64,000 bases of DNA from an uncultured Rhodospirillaceae bacterium (GTDB lineage Bacteria; Pseudomonadota; Alphaproteobacteria; CAAGCB01; CAG-977): assembly GCA_900550445.1 (NCBI GenBank), contig URSF01000003.1, forward strand, positions 39,731 through 103,730, given 5' to 3'. Position 1 is the stretch's first letter, and each line of letters begins with the position of its first letter. Below the pieces are notes generated by a model. That model saw only the letters and a list, made by a program, of their open reading frames with translations. It was not told the origin of the DNA and made no database searches. A program made the translations under genes and the position numbers. This document shows, piece by piece, positions 16,930 to 25,475 of the stretch.

Positions 16930-18753
16930 TTATTCTCCCGCCAGCAAAGGCAAAAGTGAAAAAATCAAAACAAACAGCCCCGTCAAAGACCAGATCAGAA
17001 AATCATACGGTCTGCCCGAATGAATTTTCTGCAGATTTTCCGCTGTTTTCTTTAATGCTCCGGGCAGCTTTTCCGTTAACAGCTCCGCTGCGGCGAACCG
17101 CCATGCGAATTCTGCCAGCGCCATGAACAAGCGGACGAAAACGGCCTGATAAAAATCGGTCAGATAAAAGCCTTTCAGGCAAAAGCGGTTGATTTTTCTG
17201 AAAATTCCGTCGGACTGCCCCGCCGCACCCGCTTTTTCCGTTTTGGAAAAAAACCATATTCCGGCCGGCAGACCGCAGTCCCCCGCCAGCAAAGACAATA
17301 AAACGCTCGCCGTTAAAGCGCCGGACAAATCGGGCAAAACGGACTGTTCAAAAACTTTGTTTTGGAAAAACGACAGCAGCAGCAAAATCATCAAAGGCAA
17401 AGATTCAATTTTCGACGGCTGGCGTATTTTTGCCGCGGCGGAAGACGAAAGTTTCGATTCCGCCAAAAACGCACGAAACAGCAGACGCGCGAAAACAAAC
17501 GCCAGCGCAAACAAATAAAACGTCAGACAAAAACTGCCCGCTGTCATGGAACGTTCTTTTAAAACCGCGTACATATCCAGAATAACCGCCGAATTACCGA
17601 TCTGCGGAAACCCGACGCAGCATACGGAAAACAACAGCATGGACCAAAACGAAAACGGCAGGTGTTTTTTCAATCCCCCCATGCGCAGCAAATCTTCTTC
17701 CCCCTGCAGCGCCTGAATAACCGTCCCCGCGCATAAAATCAGTCCCGTCATCGGCGTAATCAAAGCGATGTAGGCGCAGAACGCGGCGTCTCTGCCGATC
17801 AGGCCGAACACCGTCAAAACGAAACCGAACTGCCCCATCAGCAACTGGCAAAGCAATACTTTGATATTTGTCTGCGCGGCGGCCGTCAGCAACCCGCCCA
17901 GCGCCGTCAATATTCCCCAAACCGTAAAGACCGTCCGCACGGCCGGATCAGCGTCCATGAACGGAAAAAAGACATACAGCACATAAACGCCCAGTCCGCC
18001 CAAAGCCGCCGGCGCGATAAAAGCCAAAGCCGGCACGGAAATCCCGGCCGTCTGGGCGATCAGAATATTGGTGCCGAACAAAAACAGTTTTGCCGAAACG
18101 CTTAATAAAACCAAAACGGCGAAAACAACCGCTTCGGCGCCCTGAAAAGCGGACAGAGAATCGGCTGAAAAGGCGGCGACGAAAAAACTGCCCGTCTTAT
18201 CCGCCAGCATATAAAAAGCGCAAAACAAAGGAATATCGCTTAACGTATGCCAGATCAGGAAATTCACTCCCGACTGGCGCACCGCCTGTTTTTCATGAAA
18301 CAGCATCAGCAAAAGATAAGCAAACAGAACGGACAAATCCCAGCCGATAAAAAACTGAAACATATTTTTCGCGCCGATACCTATAATCAGAAACGACGTC
18401 AATCCCAGCAAAGAAACAACAAAGCCGTTCATTTTTTCGGCCGGCAGAAAATCCTTGGCATACAGCAGGCTCATCAGTGCGGAAAAAACAATAAAAACGG
18501 CCAGAAATATTTCCGTCGTTTCCAAATGCAGCCGCCAGTCATAAACGACGCCGTTCCACGTCAGAAACGGCAGCAGAAAAACGCTGTAAACCTGTCCGTG
18601 AAAAAAATTTTTAAAGGCCATCGACACAATATTCAGAAATGCCAAGCCGGCCGCGGCGGTTCCGATTTCCCACGCGAACGTGCGTTTTTTCAAAAACGCC
18701 GCCGCAAAAACATAACAAGCGGCAAAAAAAGGCAGAAGAACAGCAAAAACCAT
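16930..18753 (-). CDS. nuoL: highly diverged NADH-quinone oxidoreductase subunit L
   Basis: This 607-residue polytopic protein has the position, length and overall plan of NuoL. TM5 reads FFIGWDLSVLFAYLLL, with Asp139 in place of the usual Glu. The normally strict block around TM7-8 (Lys, then a GPTPVSALIHAAT sequence) is reduced to SAKLFLFGTN...ISVPALAFIAPA, without the His. The later helices lose the usual His/Lys and the SKDEIL-type TM12 motif, reading FPQIGNSAVIL. One landmark is kept: AAQTNIKVLL. NuoL identity is supported by operon position; the proton-channel chemistry looks lost. Confidence 0.8.
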   Translation of the reverse strand: MVFAVLLPFFAACYVFAAAFLKKRTFAWEIGTAAAGLAFLNIVSMAFKNFFHGQVYSVFLLPFLTWNGVVYDWRLHLETTEIFLAVFIVFSALMSLLYAKDFLPAEKMNGFVVSLLGLTSFLIIGIGAKNMFQFFIGWDLSVLFAYLLLMLFHEKQAVRQSGVNFLIWHTLSDIPLFCAFYMLADKTGSFFVAAFSADSLSAFQGAEAVVFAVLVLLSVSAKLFLFGTNILIAQTAGISVPALAFIAPAALGGLGVYVLYVFFPFMDADPAVRTVFTVWGILTALGGLLTAAAQTNIKVLLCQLLMGQFGFVLTVFGLIGRDAAFCAYIALITPMTGLILCAGTVIQALQGEEDLLRMGGLKKHLPFSFWSMLLFSVCCVGFPQIGNSAVILDMYAVLKERSMTAGSFCLTFYLFALAFVFARLLFRAFLAESKLSSSAAAKIRQPSKIESLPLMILLLLSFFQNKVFEQSVLPDLSGALTASVLLSLLAGDCGLPAGIWFFSKTEKAGAAGQSDGIFRKINRFCLKGFYLTDFYQAVFVRLFMALAEFAWRFAAAELLTEKLPGALKKTAENLQKIHSGRPYDFLIWSLTGLFVLIFSLLPLLAGE

Positions 18754-18759
18754 TATGCC

Positions 18760-19068
18760 TTATCCTTTCATCGTCCCGATATGATCCGCAATCAAATGGT
18801 CGTGTTTTTTAAAGTACAGCAAAAACAACGCCAGCGACGCAACCATCTGGACGCCGGTCAAACAAGCCGTAAACAAAGAAAAAATCAATCCGGAAGCTTC
18901 ATAAAACAAAGCGCTGCCCATTGAAAAGTTAAACAGCGAGCCTAAAAAAATCAGTTGCAGAGCCAGCAAAACGCGCATCAGATCTCCTCTGTGGCGCAAG
19001 ATTCCCCACAACCCGAAAAACACCAGAAAAGAACTGATCGTCAAAATAACCGGCACATCTACTGTCAT
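18760..19068 (-). CDS. nuoK: NADH-quinone oxidoreductase-like subunit K with both key Glu replaced by Gln
   Basis: This is a three-helix subunit of 102 residues. Aligned by eye with E. coli NuoK, the glutamates Glu36 and Glu72, which are needed for proton transfer, correspond to Gln38 (LLALQLIFLG) and Gln74 (LTGVQMVASLAL). The surrounding helix pattern and the C-terminal Met-Lys-Gly end match the family, so the assignment is sound. It is spaced 4 bases after nuoJ and 6 bases before nuoL. The changes are discussed in the findings. Confidence 0.88.
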   Translation of the reverse strand: MTVDVPVILTISSFLVFFGLWGILRHRGDLMRVLLALQLIFLGSLFNFSMGSALFYEASGLIFSLFTACLTGVQMVASLALFLLYFKKHDHLIADHIGTMKG

Positions 19069-19072
19069 CGCT

Positions 19073-19567
19073 TTATCCTTCCTGTGCTTTTTTTCCGGTC
19101 AGCAAAGCCGACAAACCGACCATGCATGACAGGATCAAAGCGGCAAAAATCAAAACGCACAGGCTGTAATCCGCATACAGAATATCCCCCAAAACCGGCA
19201 AAGAAAAAACCGGCGCGGCTTCTTCGGACGGCCATTGCGGTTTAAAAAACAAATATACGGTCTGCGCGCACAGCAGCATAAAAAACACAAAAGACGCCGC
19301 CGGCGCTTTTTCGGGAACAGTCGACTGCGTGCGGCGAAAATCAAAAACAATCAAGGCGAACATTAAAAAAACCAACATTGACGCCGCCGACATCGACAAC
19401 AGAGCAAAGCTGACAAACCTGGCATTCAGGCCGGCTAAAATTCCCGCCACCGCAACAACGGCCTGTACCTGACAAAAAGCCGCATATAAAATATGTTTGA
19501 CGCTAACCGACAGAAAAGCCGCCGTCAGCACCAGCAGGGCAAAAATATAAAACTCAACCGCGTACAT
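19073..19567 (-). CDS. nuoJ: NADH-quinone oxidoreductase-like subunit J
   Basis: This is a five-helix membrane subunit of 164 residues. The start at 19567 was chosen because AAGGA lies 9 bases upstream and the protein then begins directly with the first helix; an ATG 18 bases earlier is also in frame. It overlaps the end of nuoI by 14 bases. In the third helix, where NuoJ usually has VYVGAV, the sequence reads LLSMSAASMLVFLMFALIVF, so the conserved Tyr is missing. Identification relies on hydropathy, LVFLMF similarity and position between nuoI and nuoK. Confidence 0.85.
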   Translation of the reverse strand: MYAVEFYIFALLVLTAAFLSVSVKHILYAAFCQVQAVVAVAGILAGLNARFVSFALLSMSAASMLVFLMFALIVFDFRRTQSTVPEKAPAASFVFFMLLCAQTVYLFFKPQWPSEEAAPVFSLPVLGDILYADYSLCVLIFAALILSCMVGLSALLTGKKAQEG

Positions 19568-19901
19568 CAGCTTTTTCCTTTTCAAACATCAACGCCTTCC
19601 GGGGGCAGGATTCAATACACAGTCCGCAGGAAACGCACCGTTCGCCGGATAATTTGAAATCAACCGGCATACGGTCGTCCCGTATTAATGTTTTTACCTC
19701 GATTGCCCGGGACGGACAAATTTTCATACATAATTTGCACCCTACGCATTTATCCGGATCAACCGCAGGCAGGCGCGCTCTGACGCTTTCGGCGAACTTT
19801 ATTTTCTGTCCGGCACCCTGTCCGACGACATAACGCAAAACGACAAACAGACTGCGCCAGACGTCCGCGAAAAAAACCGAATGAATCTTTTTCATATTCA
19901 T
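19554..19901 (-). CDS. nuoI: NuoI-like 2[4Fe-4S] ferredoxin subunit (short)
   Basis: This 115-residue protein has two complete cluster motifs: CVGCKLCMKICPSRAI near 53-68 and CVSCGLCIESCPRKAL near 89-104. In complex I, these are clusters N6a and N6b, which pass electrons from NuoG to NuoB. It is shorter than usual NuoI (about 160-180 residues), with reduced N- and C-terminal extensions. AAGGAG lies 7 bases before the ATG. It follows nuoH directly, with no gap. All eight cluster cysteines are kept, in contrast to the changed residues of the membrane arm. Confidence 0.92.
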   Translation of the reverse strand: MNMKKIHSVFFADVWRSLFVVLRYVVGQGAGQKIKFAESVRARLPAVDPDKCVGCKLCMKICPSRAIEVKTLIRDDRMPVDFKLSGERCVSCGLCIESCPRKALMFEKEKADVRG

Positions 19902-20912
19902 CTAGGCTCCTTTCTGCATGAAATACAGGATTCCCGCCGTCCCGACCAGCCAGACCAGAGCGAAAGGCAGAAAAACCTTAAAGCTCATATTCATCAACCT
20001 GTCCGTCCGCCAGCTGGGCAGAACGTATTTCATCAGCGTCAAAATAAAAAGCAGCAGGCACGTTTTTATCGCCAGCCACGCGAACGACGGCAAACCGGCC
20101 GACCCGAACAAAGGCATCGTACCGCCCAGAAATAAAACACTGCCCAAAGCCGCGCATAACAGCAGCAAAATATTTTCACACGCCAAAAACAACAGATACA
20201 GACCGCCGCCGTATTCCGCGCAAACGCCGCCGGCCAGTTCTCTTTTGGATTTCGGAGCTTCAAACGGCGCCTGCCCCAGCAGCATGGCAACCGACAGCAA
20301 GTATAAAACAAACAGCGGGAAATGAGGCGCGACAAACCATATTTTTCTTTGCGCCCTGATAACGGAATACAAATCCGGCGCCCCCGCCGTCATTAAAATC
20401 GTCATCACGACGACCGTCAGGATCGACTGGCAGCACAGCGACTGCGCGATCATGCGCACCGCCCCGAAGAAACTGAACCGTGTCGCGCTGCTCCACCCGC
20501 CGGTAATAAAAGCGTACGTGCCGCAGGACGCGACGAACAGCAAATATAACAAGCTGAAATCAGGGTGCAGAAAATATTCCTGATTAACCGGCAGGAAAAA
20601 AAAGAAAAACAAAGAAAAGACAAAAGCAAACAACGGCGCCGCGACAAACAGCGTTTTTTGCGCATGTTCAGGAACAGCCGGCTGTTTCAACAGCATGACG
20701 CAACCCCGGCGCAGCCGCCGGATAACAGACCGAACCGGCCGCATTTCAATTCTGGCGCGCAGTATTTCCTGTCCCTGACAGACTAACAACCCGGACGCCA
20801 AAATGACGGCGCAATATAAAAAAGCATGCAGCATCATACTGCCGGCCGGCGCCAGTTCATGTAAAAAGGGCCGAATTTCCGTTTCAATCAAAGAATTAAG
20901 AAAATCATTCAT
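19902..20912 (-). CDS. nuoH: NADH-quinone oxidoreductase-like subunit H
   Basis: This membrane subunit of 336 residues links the quinone cavity to the proton path. The start at 20912 overlaps the nuoG stop as ATGA; a longer in-frame start is less likely. Two strongly conserved acidic places differ from the family. ISYE is replaced by LCCQ (Gln162, E. coli Glu157), and PFDxPEAExEL is replaced by PFEAPKSKREL (Lys221 and Lys223 for the two Glu). The GYxxEYSG block is recognisable as GVCAEYGG. The overall eight-helix plan is intact. Confidence 0.9.
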   Translation of the reverse strand: MNDFLNSLIETEIRPFLHELAPAGSMMLHAFLYCAVILASGLLVCQGQEILRARIEMRPVRSVIRRLRRGCVMLLKQPAVPEHAQKTLFVAAPLFAFVFSLFFFFFLPVNQEYFLHPDFSLLYLLFVASCGTYAFITGGWSSATRFSFFGAVRMIAQSLCCQSILTVVVMTILMTAGAPDLYSVIRAQRKIWFVAPHFPLFVLYLLSVAMLLGQAPFEAPKSKRELAGGVCAEYGGGLYLLFLACENILLLLCAALGSVLFLGGTMPLFGSAGLPSFAWLAIKTCLLLFILTLMKYVLPSWRTDRLMNMSFKVFLPFALVWLVGTAGILYFMQKGA

Positions 20913-22855
20913 TTTGACAAAGCCCTTTTCAACACGGCGGCATATTCCGACTGACGGCAAAGTTCGTCGTCAAAAATATCGCCTTGAACGATCAGCGGCA
21001 TTTCACCGATCTGCCCCGGAACGCCGAATGCGACATTCTCCGCGGCGGCGATTTCTCCGCGGTTGTAAAAAATAATGTTTTCTCCGGCCAGATAATCGCG
21101 GATATCTTCCAGATCATCGTACGGCAAAGGCGCCGTTCCCAGATATTCGGACAAAGCCCGCAGGATTTTCCAGTCTTCGCGCGACATGCCGAACGGCGGC
21201 GAGACGACGGCCGTGCTTTGGGCCCGGCCTTCCGCATTAACGTATGTCGCCCGTTTTTCACTGAAAGCCAGCCCGGGCAAAACGACGTCGGCGTCCTGCG
21301 CGGCGGCGCAAGCGTATATTCCCTGATAAACGGTAAAAGCGCCGCCCAGATCCCGGCGAGACACGCCGTCTTCGTTTAACAGATATACAAAATCGAATTC
21401 CCCGTTTTTAATCTTCGGCCTTAAGGGAACCGAACTGACCAGTCCCAATTCCAGCGCGCCGGCCAAAGCTGCCTTTCCGTGCAAGAAATTATATCCGTTC
21501 CAGTCACCGCGGATTACGTTATACTTGGCGCAAATACGGCAGATCAGATCCATGACGGCCGCAGCGTCGTTTCTTTGCAAAACGGACGGCCCGACGATAA
21601 TCATCGGCTTTTCGGCGCGTTTTAACATCAGCGCCCCGCTTCCCGTTCCGTTTAAAATATCGCTCAAAACCTGCGGCGAAATCCCCAAAACATCATAACC
21701 CGCGCCAGCGTTGTCACCAATAAACGCTTTAGGCATCTTATTGCCGCGCAGCAGCCAGCCGACAGCCGGCGCCAGATCATCGACGCGCACGCCGATACAC
21801 AACAAAGCGTCGGCTTCCTTTATCCGCGCAAACGGCGTGTTGAACAAACGGGATTGGCGGCTGTTCAGATCAAAATACATTGTATCGTCCGGGCGGGCGT
21901 CAATGGCTTTGGCTCCGATCAGGGCGAACAGGTCTTTTAAAGCCAGCATACTTTCGCAATCGGCGAAATCCCCGATCAGCGCGGCCGTTTTTTCCGGCGA
22001 CACGGATTTTATTTTCGACGCGATCGTGACAAAAGCCTCCGTCCACGAACATTCTTTCAGCCGCCCGTCAATCCGCGCATAAGGCCGGTCCAGACGATTA
22101 ATACGCAGCCCGTCCAGACAGAACCGCGCTTTGTCCGAAATCAGTCCGCCGGGTTCGGCGGGCGTTACGCGAACGATTTCCCCCTGCAACGTTTCGATTT
22201 CAACGGCGGCGCCGACGGCGTCCGTCACATCAATGCCGCGCGTTTTTACCGTTTCCCACGGCCGCGTCAGTTTTTTTGCCGCGGCATTCGTCAGCGTTGC
22301 CGAAGGGCACAAGTCAATCAGCGTTCCGGATAAAAGAAACGGCGGACAAAAGACCGGAGGAACCGTTTCGTTTTGCGGCGCCGCTCCCGCCTTTTTCAAA
22401 AAAGCGACACACCGGCCGCAGCGGATACATTTTTCCGGCGTAACGTCAATCCAGTCCAGCAGCCTGCGTTTTTTGCCGGCGGCGGATCCGGACTGAATTT
22501 CAGGGCGGACGGAAGCGCATATTTTCTGAATGTCGCAGTTTCCCGCTTTAACGCAGACGGCACAAGCCGCCGGGTGGCCGGCAAACAGTTCCTCTGCCCG
22601 GGCGCGAACGGCCGCAACGGCTTTCGGCGTTTTGGTAAAAATCTTCATACCGTCTTCGGCCGGCGTCCGGCAGGCTAAAACAGGATCGTCCGTCCCCGAT
22701 ATCTCAACCAGACATAAACCGCACCACCCGTTCGATTCCGGCACGCGGCCGTCGCATAAATGCGCGATTTCGACCCCGGCGGACAAAACGGCCTGCAAAA
22801 CAGAACTGCCTTCCCGTACTTCAACGGCTTTGTCGTTAATCCATAAACTGATCAC
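20909..22855 (-). CDS. nuoG: NADH-quinone oxidoreductase-like subunit G
   Basis: This is a 648-residue Fe-S protein. A [2Fe-2S] domain comes first (LCDGRVPESNGWCGLCLVE, then LACRTP). The HPAACAVCVKAGNCDIQKIC motif (His-Cys3 cluster) follows, then CIRCGRCV with a later LCPSA, and finally a molybdopterin-oxidoreductase-like domain. The start is taken as GTG at 22855. It overlaps the nuoD TGA (GTGA), has GGAG upstream and begins right at the ferredoxin fold; the longer frame to 22981 lies inside nuoD. In ordinary complex I NuoG receives electrons from NuoF, which is not encoded here. Confidence 0.92.
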   Translation of the reverse strand: MISLWINDKAVEVREGSSVLQAVLSAGVEIAHLCDGRVPESNGWCGLCLVEISGTDDPVLACRTPAEDGMKIFTKTPKAVAAVRARAEELFAGHPAACAVCVKAGNCDIQKICASVRPEIQSGSAAGKKRRLLDWIDVTPEKCIRCGRCVAFLKKAGAAPQNETVPPVFCPPFLLSGTLIDLCPSATLTNAAAKKLTRPWETVKTRGIDVTDAVGAAVEIETLQGEIVRVTPAEPGGLISDKARFCLDGLRINRLDRPYARIDGRLKECSWTEAFVTIASKIKSVSPEKTAALIGDFADCESMLALKDLFALIGAKAIDARPDDTMYFDLNSRQSRLFNTPFARIKEADALLCIGVRVDDLAPAVGWLLRGNKMPKAFIGDNAGAGYDVLGISPQVLSDILNGTGSGALMLKRAEKPMIIVGPSVLQRNDAAAVMDLICRICAKYNVIRGDWNGYNFLHGKAALAGALELGLVSSVPLRPKIKNGEFDFVYLLNEDGVSRRDLGGAFTVYQGIYACAAAQDADVVLPGLAFSEKRATYVNAEGRAQSTAVVSPPFGMSREDWKILRALSEYLGTAPLPYDDLEDIRDYLAGENIIFYNRGEIAAAENVAFGVPGQIGEMPLIVQGDIFDDELCRQSEYAAVLKRALSK

Positions 22856-24012
22856 CGGTCCGTCTCCGTCGTTATGAGGTTCAAAGAACTCAAAATCACG
22901 CGCACATCGGCCAGATCGCACCCGGCCGTCAGCTTGTCCAGCGCCTGCATGACGGGAAAACCGGCCGATCGGAAATGGCATCTGTAAGGTCTTTGAGTAC
23001 CGCTTGAAACCAGAAACACGCCGAATTCTCCCAGCGGCGATTCCGTCGCCGCATAAACTTCACCGGCGGGAATGACCGTCCCCGCGCCGTACAATTCAAA
23101 CCGGCGGCTGAGTTCCGTTAAAGAATCCGGATCGTCATTTATGCTGAAATCGGGCAGAATAACATCGCCTTCGGGCAAAACGTCCAATATCTGCCGGATA
23201 ATCGACATCGACTGATAAATTTCAAAAATCCTCAACAGATAACGCGCGTAACAATCCCCCTGCGTTTTTAACGGCATATCGAAAGAAAGGGCATCATAAA
23301 TTTCATACGGTTCGGAAATTCTCAAATCCCACCTGACGCCGCAGGCGCGCAGATTAACCCCCGAAAAACCGGACGAAACAGCGTCCTGAGCTTCAATGAC
23401 GCCGATTCCGACGGTCCGAGATTTAAAAATCCTGTTTTCCGTCAGCAAATCCTCGATTTCCGTTAAAACGGACGGCAGTTCTTTTGTCAGCCAGTTAAAG
23501 ATCAGTTCCGCGGACTGCGGCGCGATATCGTGTTTTACTCCGCCGGGACGAATATATACGCTTAAAGGACAGGACAGACACACTTTGTCCAGCAGCGCGT
23601 AAATCCGTTCGGACGCCTTGCGTACCACCGGATAAACAATATCCGTTCCCGTATCCGCCGCCAAATTCGCCGTTGCGCGCAAATGTGACAATATCCGCCC
23701 CGTTTCCGCCAACATAACCCGAATACAGGCCGCCCGGCGCGGCACAGAAACGCCCAGCAGCTTTTCCGCCGCCAGCACAAAAGAATGAACGCAGGAAAAC
23801 GGCGCCGACCGGTTCAGCTTATCCGCCAAAACCAGTCCCTGCAGCAAATTTTGTTCTTCCATCAGTTTTTCAATGCCGCGGTGGGAAAACCCGATATGCG
23901 GGTCAATCCGGCGCACCGTTTCCCCGTCCAGCTGAGCGACCAGCCGGCACATGCCGATTCCGGCCGCCGGTTCCGGCGCAATATTCATAAAACTGCCGTC
24001 TTCAAACATCAT
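22852..24012 (-). CDS. nuoD: NADH-quinone oxidoreductase-like subunit D with altered quinone site
   Basis: This 386-residue NuoD-type protein has the family blocks DPHIGFSHRGIEKL, VLAAEKLLGV, RPGGVKHD and VRWDLRISEPYEIY. Two landmarks of quinone binding are missing. The N-terminal loop HPxxHG is APEPAAGIGM, with Pro15 and Ile19 at the His positions. The Tyr in the (D/E)Y motif (Tyr87 in Thermus Nqo4) aligns with Arg68 in DKLNRSAPFS. The ATG at 24012 has AGGA upstream and overlaps the end of nuoC. GTG of nuoG overlaps its stop. Confidence 0.92.
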   Translation of the reverse strand: MMFEDGSFMNIAPEPAAGIGMCRLVAQLDGETVRRIDPHIGFSHRGIEKLMEEQNLLQGLVLADKLNRSAPFSCVHSFVLAAEKLLGVSVPRRAACIRVMLAETGRILSHLRATANLAADTGTDIVYPVVRKASERIYALLDKVCLSCPLSVYIRPGGVKHDIAPQSAELIFNWLTKELPSVLTEIEDLLTENRIFKSRTVGIGVIEAQDAVSSGFSGVNLRACGVRWDLRISEPYEIYDALSFDMPLKTQGDCYARYLLRIFEIYQSMSIIRQILDVLPEGDVILPDFSINDDPDSLTELSRRFELYGAGTVIPAGEVYAATESPLGEFGVFLVSSGTQRPYRCHFRSAGFPVMQALDKLTAGCDLADVRVILSSLNLITTETDR

Positions 24013-24592
24013 TTCGATCGTCCTGATTTAAATCAACGCCGAAAGAACGGACAGCCGTTTGATCCGGACGGCTGACAAAGACGCACTGTTCTTTTGCTTC
24101 ATCATAAATCAAATGTTTCGTTCCCCCGGTCGGAAACGTTTTACGCAAAGGATAAAACCCCGTTTCGTCCTGAGTCAGCAGCCGACGCAGATCAGGGTGG
24201 CCTTCAAAAGAAACACCGAACATTTCCCGTATTTCGCGTTCATACCACACCGCGTTCGGAAAAACCGGCGCCGCGGACAAAACGGGCACATCTTCTTCGG
24301 TCGTCAATACCAGCCGCAGACGGCGGCTCATCAAAGGACTCAGTAAATGATACGTCAAAGTAAAACAATCCTGCCTGTCCGGATAATGCGTACAGCAAAC
24401 GTCGGTCAGCTGAGAAAAACGGCAGGCCGGATCGTCGCGCAGAAACTGCATGACCCGCAGCACGGCCGCCCGCAGAACACGCAAAGTCAGCATGCCCGAC
24501 ACGACAACATTTTCGGGAATGTCCTGCTTAGCGAAATGCAGACAGATAAACTGTCCGAATTCTTCCTGCGTTTTACAAACCGAAATCGCCAT
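24002..24592 (-). CDS. nuoC: NADH-quinone oxidoreductase-like subunit C
   Basis: This is the 30-kDa-type subunit, 196 residues. Hallmarks are FPNAVWYEREIREMFGVSFEGHPDLRRLL and the GFYPLRKTFPTGG end. The start at 24592 lies one base after the nuoB stop and has GGGAAGGG upstream; a longer frame to 24775 lies in nuoB and was rejected. It helps join NuoD to the Fe-S arm. NuoC and NuoD are separate proteins, as in most Alphaproteobacteria. Confidence 0.93.
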   Translation of the reverse strand: MAISVCKTQEEFGQFICLHFAKQDIPENVVVSGMLTLRVLRAAVLRVMQFLRDDPACRFSQLTDVCCTHYPDRQDCFTLTYHLLSPLMSRRLRLVLTTEEDVPVLSAAPVFPNAVWYEREIREMFGVSFEGHPDLRRLLTQDETGFYPLRKTFPTGGTKHLIYDEAKEQCVFVSRPDQTAVRSFGVDLNQDDRNDV

Positions 24593-24593
24593 G

Positions 24594-25058
24594 CTACCCT
24601 TCCCTGATCCTGTCCCGAATAATGCCGCGCAGCTTTTCCACGCCGGCAACCAATCCGGCCGCGTCGGGCGGACAGCCGGGAACGCACACGTCCACCGGCA
24701 GAATATCCCGGACGGCGGCCACCGCATAAGAATTTGCGAACAGCCCGCCGTTAATCGCGCAGTTTCCGAAAGCAATCACATATTTCGGCGTCGGCATCTG
24801 ATCATAAATCCGCCGGGCGACAACGGCCGCTTTGGCGCTTAAAGCCCCGTTGACGACCAGTACATCGGCATGGTGCGGATTAAAAACGGGTTCCATACCC
24901 GCCCGGTTCATTTGCGCAAAACAGGAACAACACCCCGTTGAAACCGGCATGCCCGTTTCCGCCTGAGCGCACACCCAGGCCGCCAAAGTCTGAAAAGCCA
25001 CGGCGGCGACCCCGTGTTTTTGCAGTCTGTCCAGCCAGCCGTCCCGCTTTATTTCCAT
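24594..25058 (-). CDS. nuoB: NADH-quinone oxidoreductase-like subunit B
   Basis: This is the 154-residue subunit that carries the last Fe-S cluster, N2. The cysteine ligands are kept: the pair in STGCCSCF, one in AFGNCAINGG, and one in VPGCPPDA. DVLVVNGALSAKAAVVARRIYDQMPTPKYVIA is typical. The FSPRQADVL-like block is changed to NPHHADVL, one more deviation near the quinone cavity. The start overlaps nuoA by 10 bases. Confidence 0.94.
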   Translation of the reverse strand: MEIKRDGWLDRLQKHGVAAVAFQTLAAWVCAQAETGMPVSTGCCSCFAQMNRAGMEPVFNPHHADVLVVNGALSAKAAVVARRIYDQMPTPKYVIAFGNCAINGGLFANSYAVAAVRDILPVDVCVPGCPPDAAGLVAGVEKLRGIIRDRIREG

Positions 25059-25426
25059 TCCAGCGCCCCTTTTTTATATTCATAAAAATAGCCGATTCCC
25101 CAAAAAACAACAACCAGCAAAGCCGTCGCGATCCCCTGGCCTTCCGACAGACGCAGCGACATCGCCCACGGTAGCAGCAGCAGAAATTCGGCGTTAAACA
25201 AAACGAACAGCAGCGCGACAAAGGCGAAACGAACGGGAAACCGGCTGGTCACGGAAGAAAGAATATAAAACCCGCCGGCGTAACCGTCGTTTTTAACGGT
25301 TTGCTTATACCGGCCGAACAGCTTAAAGCTCAAATACGCGGCAAATTTCAAAGCAGCCGCGCTGACGATCAGAGCGGTTACGAAAAAGATTAAAAAATAA
25401 AAATAAGCGTGCGTCACGTTTTCCAT
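25049..25426 (-). CDS. nuoA: NADH-quinone oxidoreductase-like subunit A
   Basis: This is a three-helix subunit of 125 residues and the first gene of the operon. The second helix reads FVLFNAEFLLLLPW: Asn78 replaces the usual Asp (Asp79 in E. coli) while the neighbouring Glu80 is kept. The loop that often carries YECG reads NDGYAGGF, without the Cys. The protein ends GALEW, matching the family. It is preceded by about 50 bases of AT-rich DNA before the divergently organised neighbours, so the nuo promoter should lie between 25427 and 25475. Confidence 0.88.
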   Translation of the reverse strand: MENVTHAYFYFLIFFVTALIVSAAALKFAAYLSFKLFGRYKQTVKNDGYAGGFYILSSVTSRFPVRFAFVALLFVLFNAEFLLLLPWAMSLRLSEGQGIATALLVVVFWGIGYFYEYKKGALEWK

Positions 25427-25475
25427 AAAATATGGTTTACAACAAACACACTTTCAGATCAACGATCTATAGAGT

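Noticed and set aside
22856..22981. N-terminal extension of nuoG from an upstream in-frame start
   Set aside because: It lies inside nuoD and carries no ferredoxin-like sequence; the GTG at 22855 overlapping the nuoD stop fits better.
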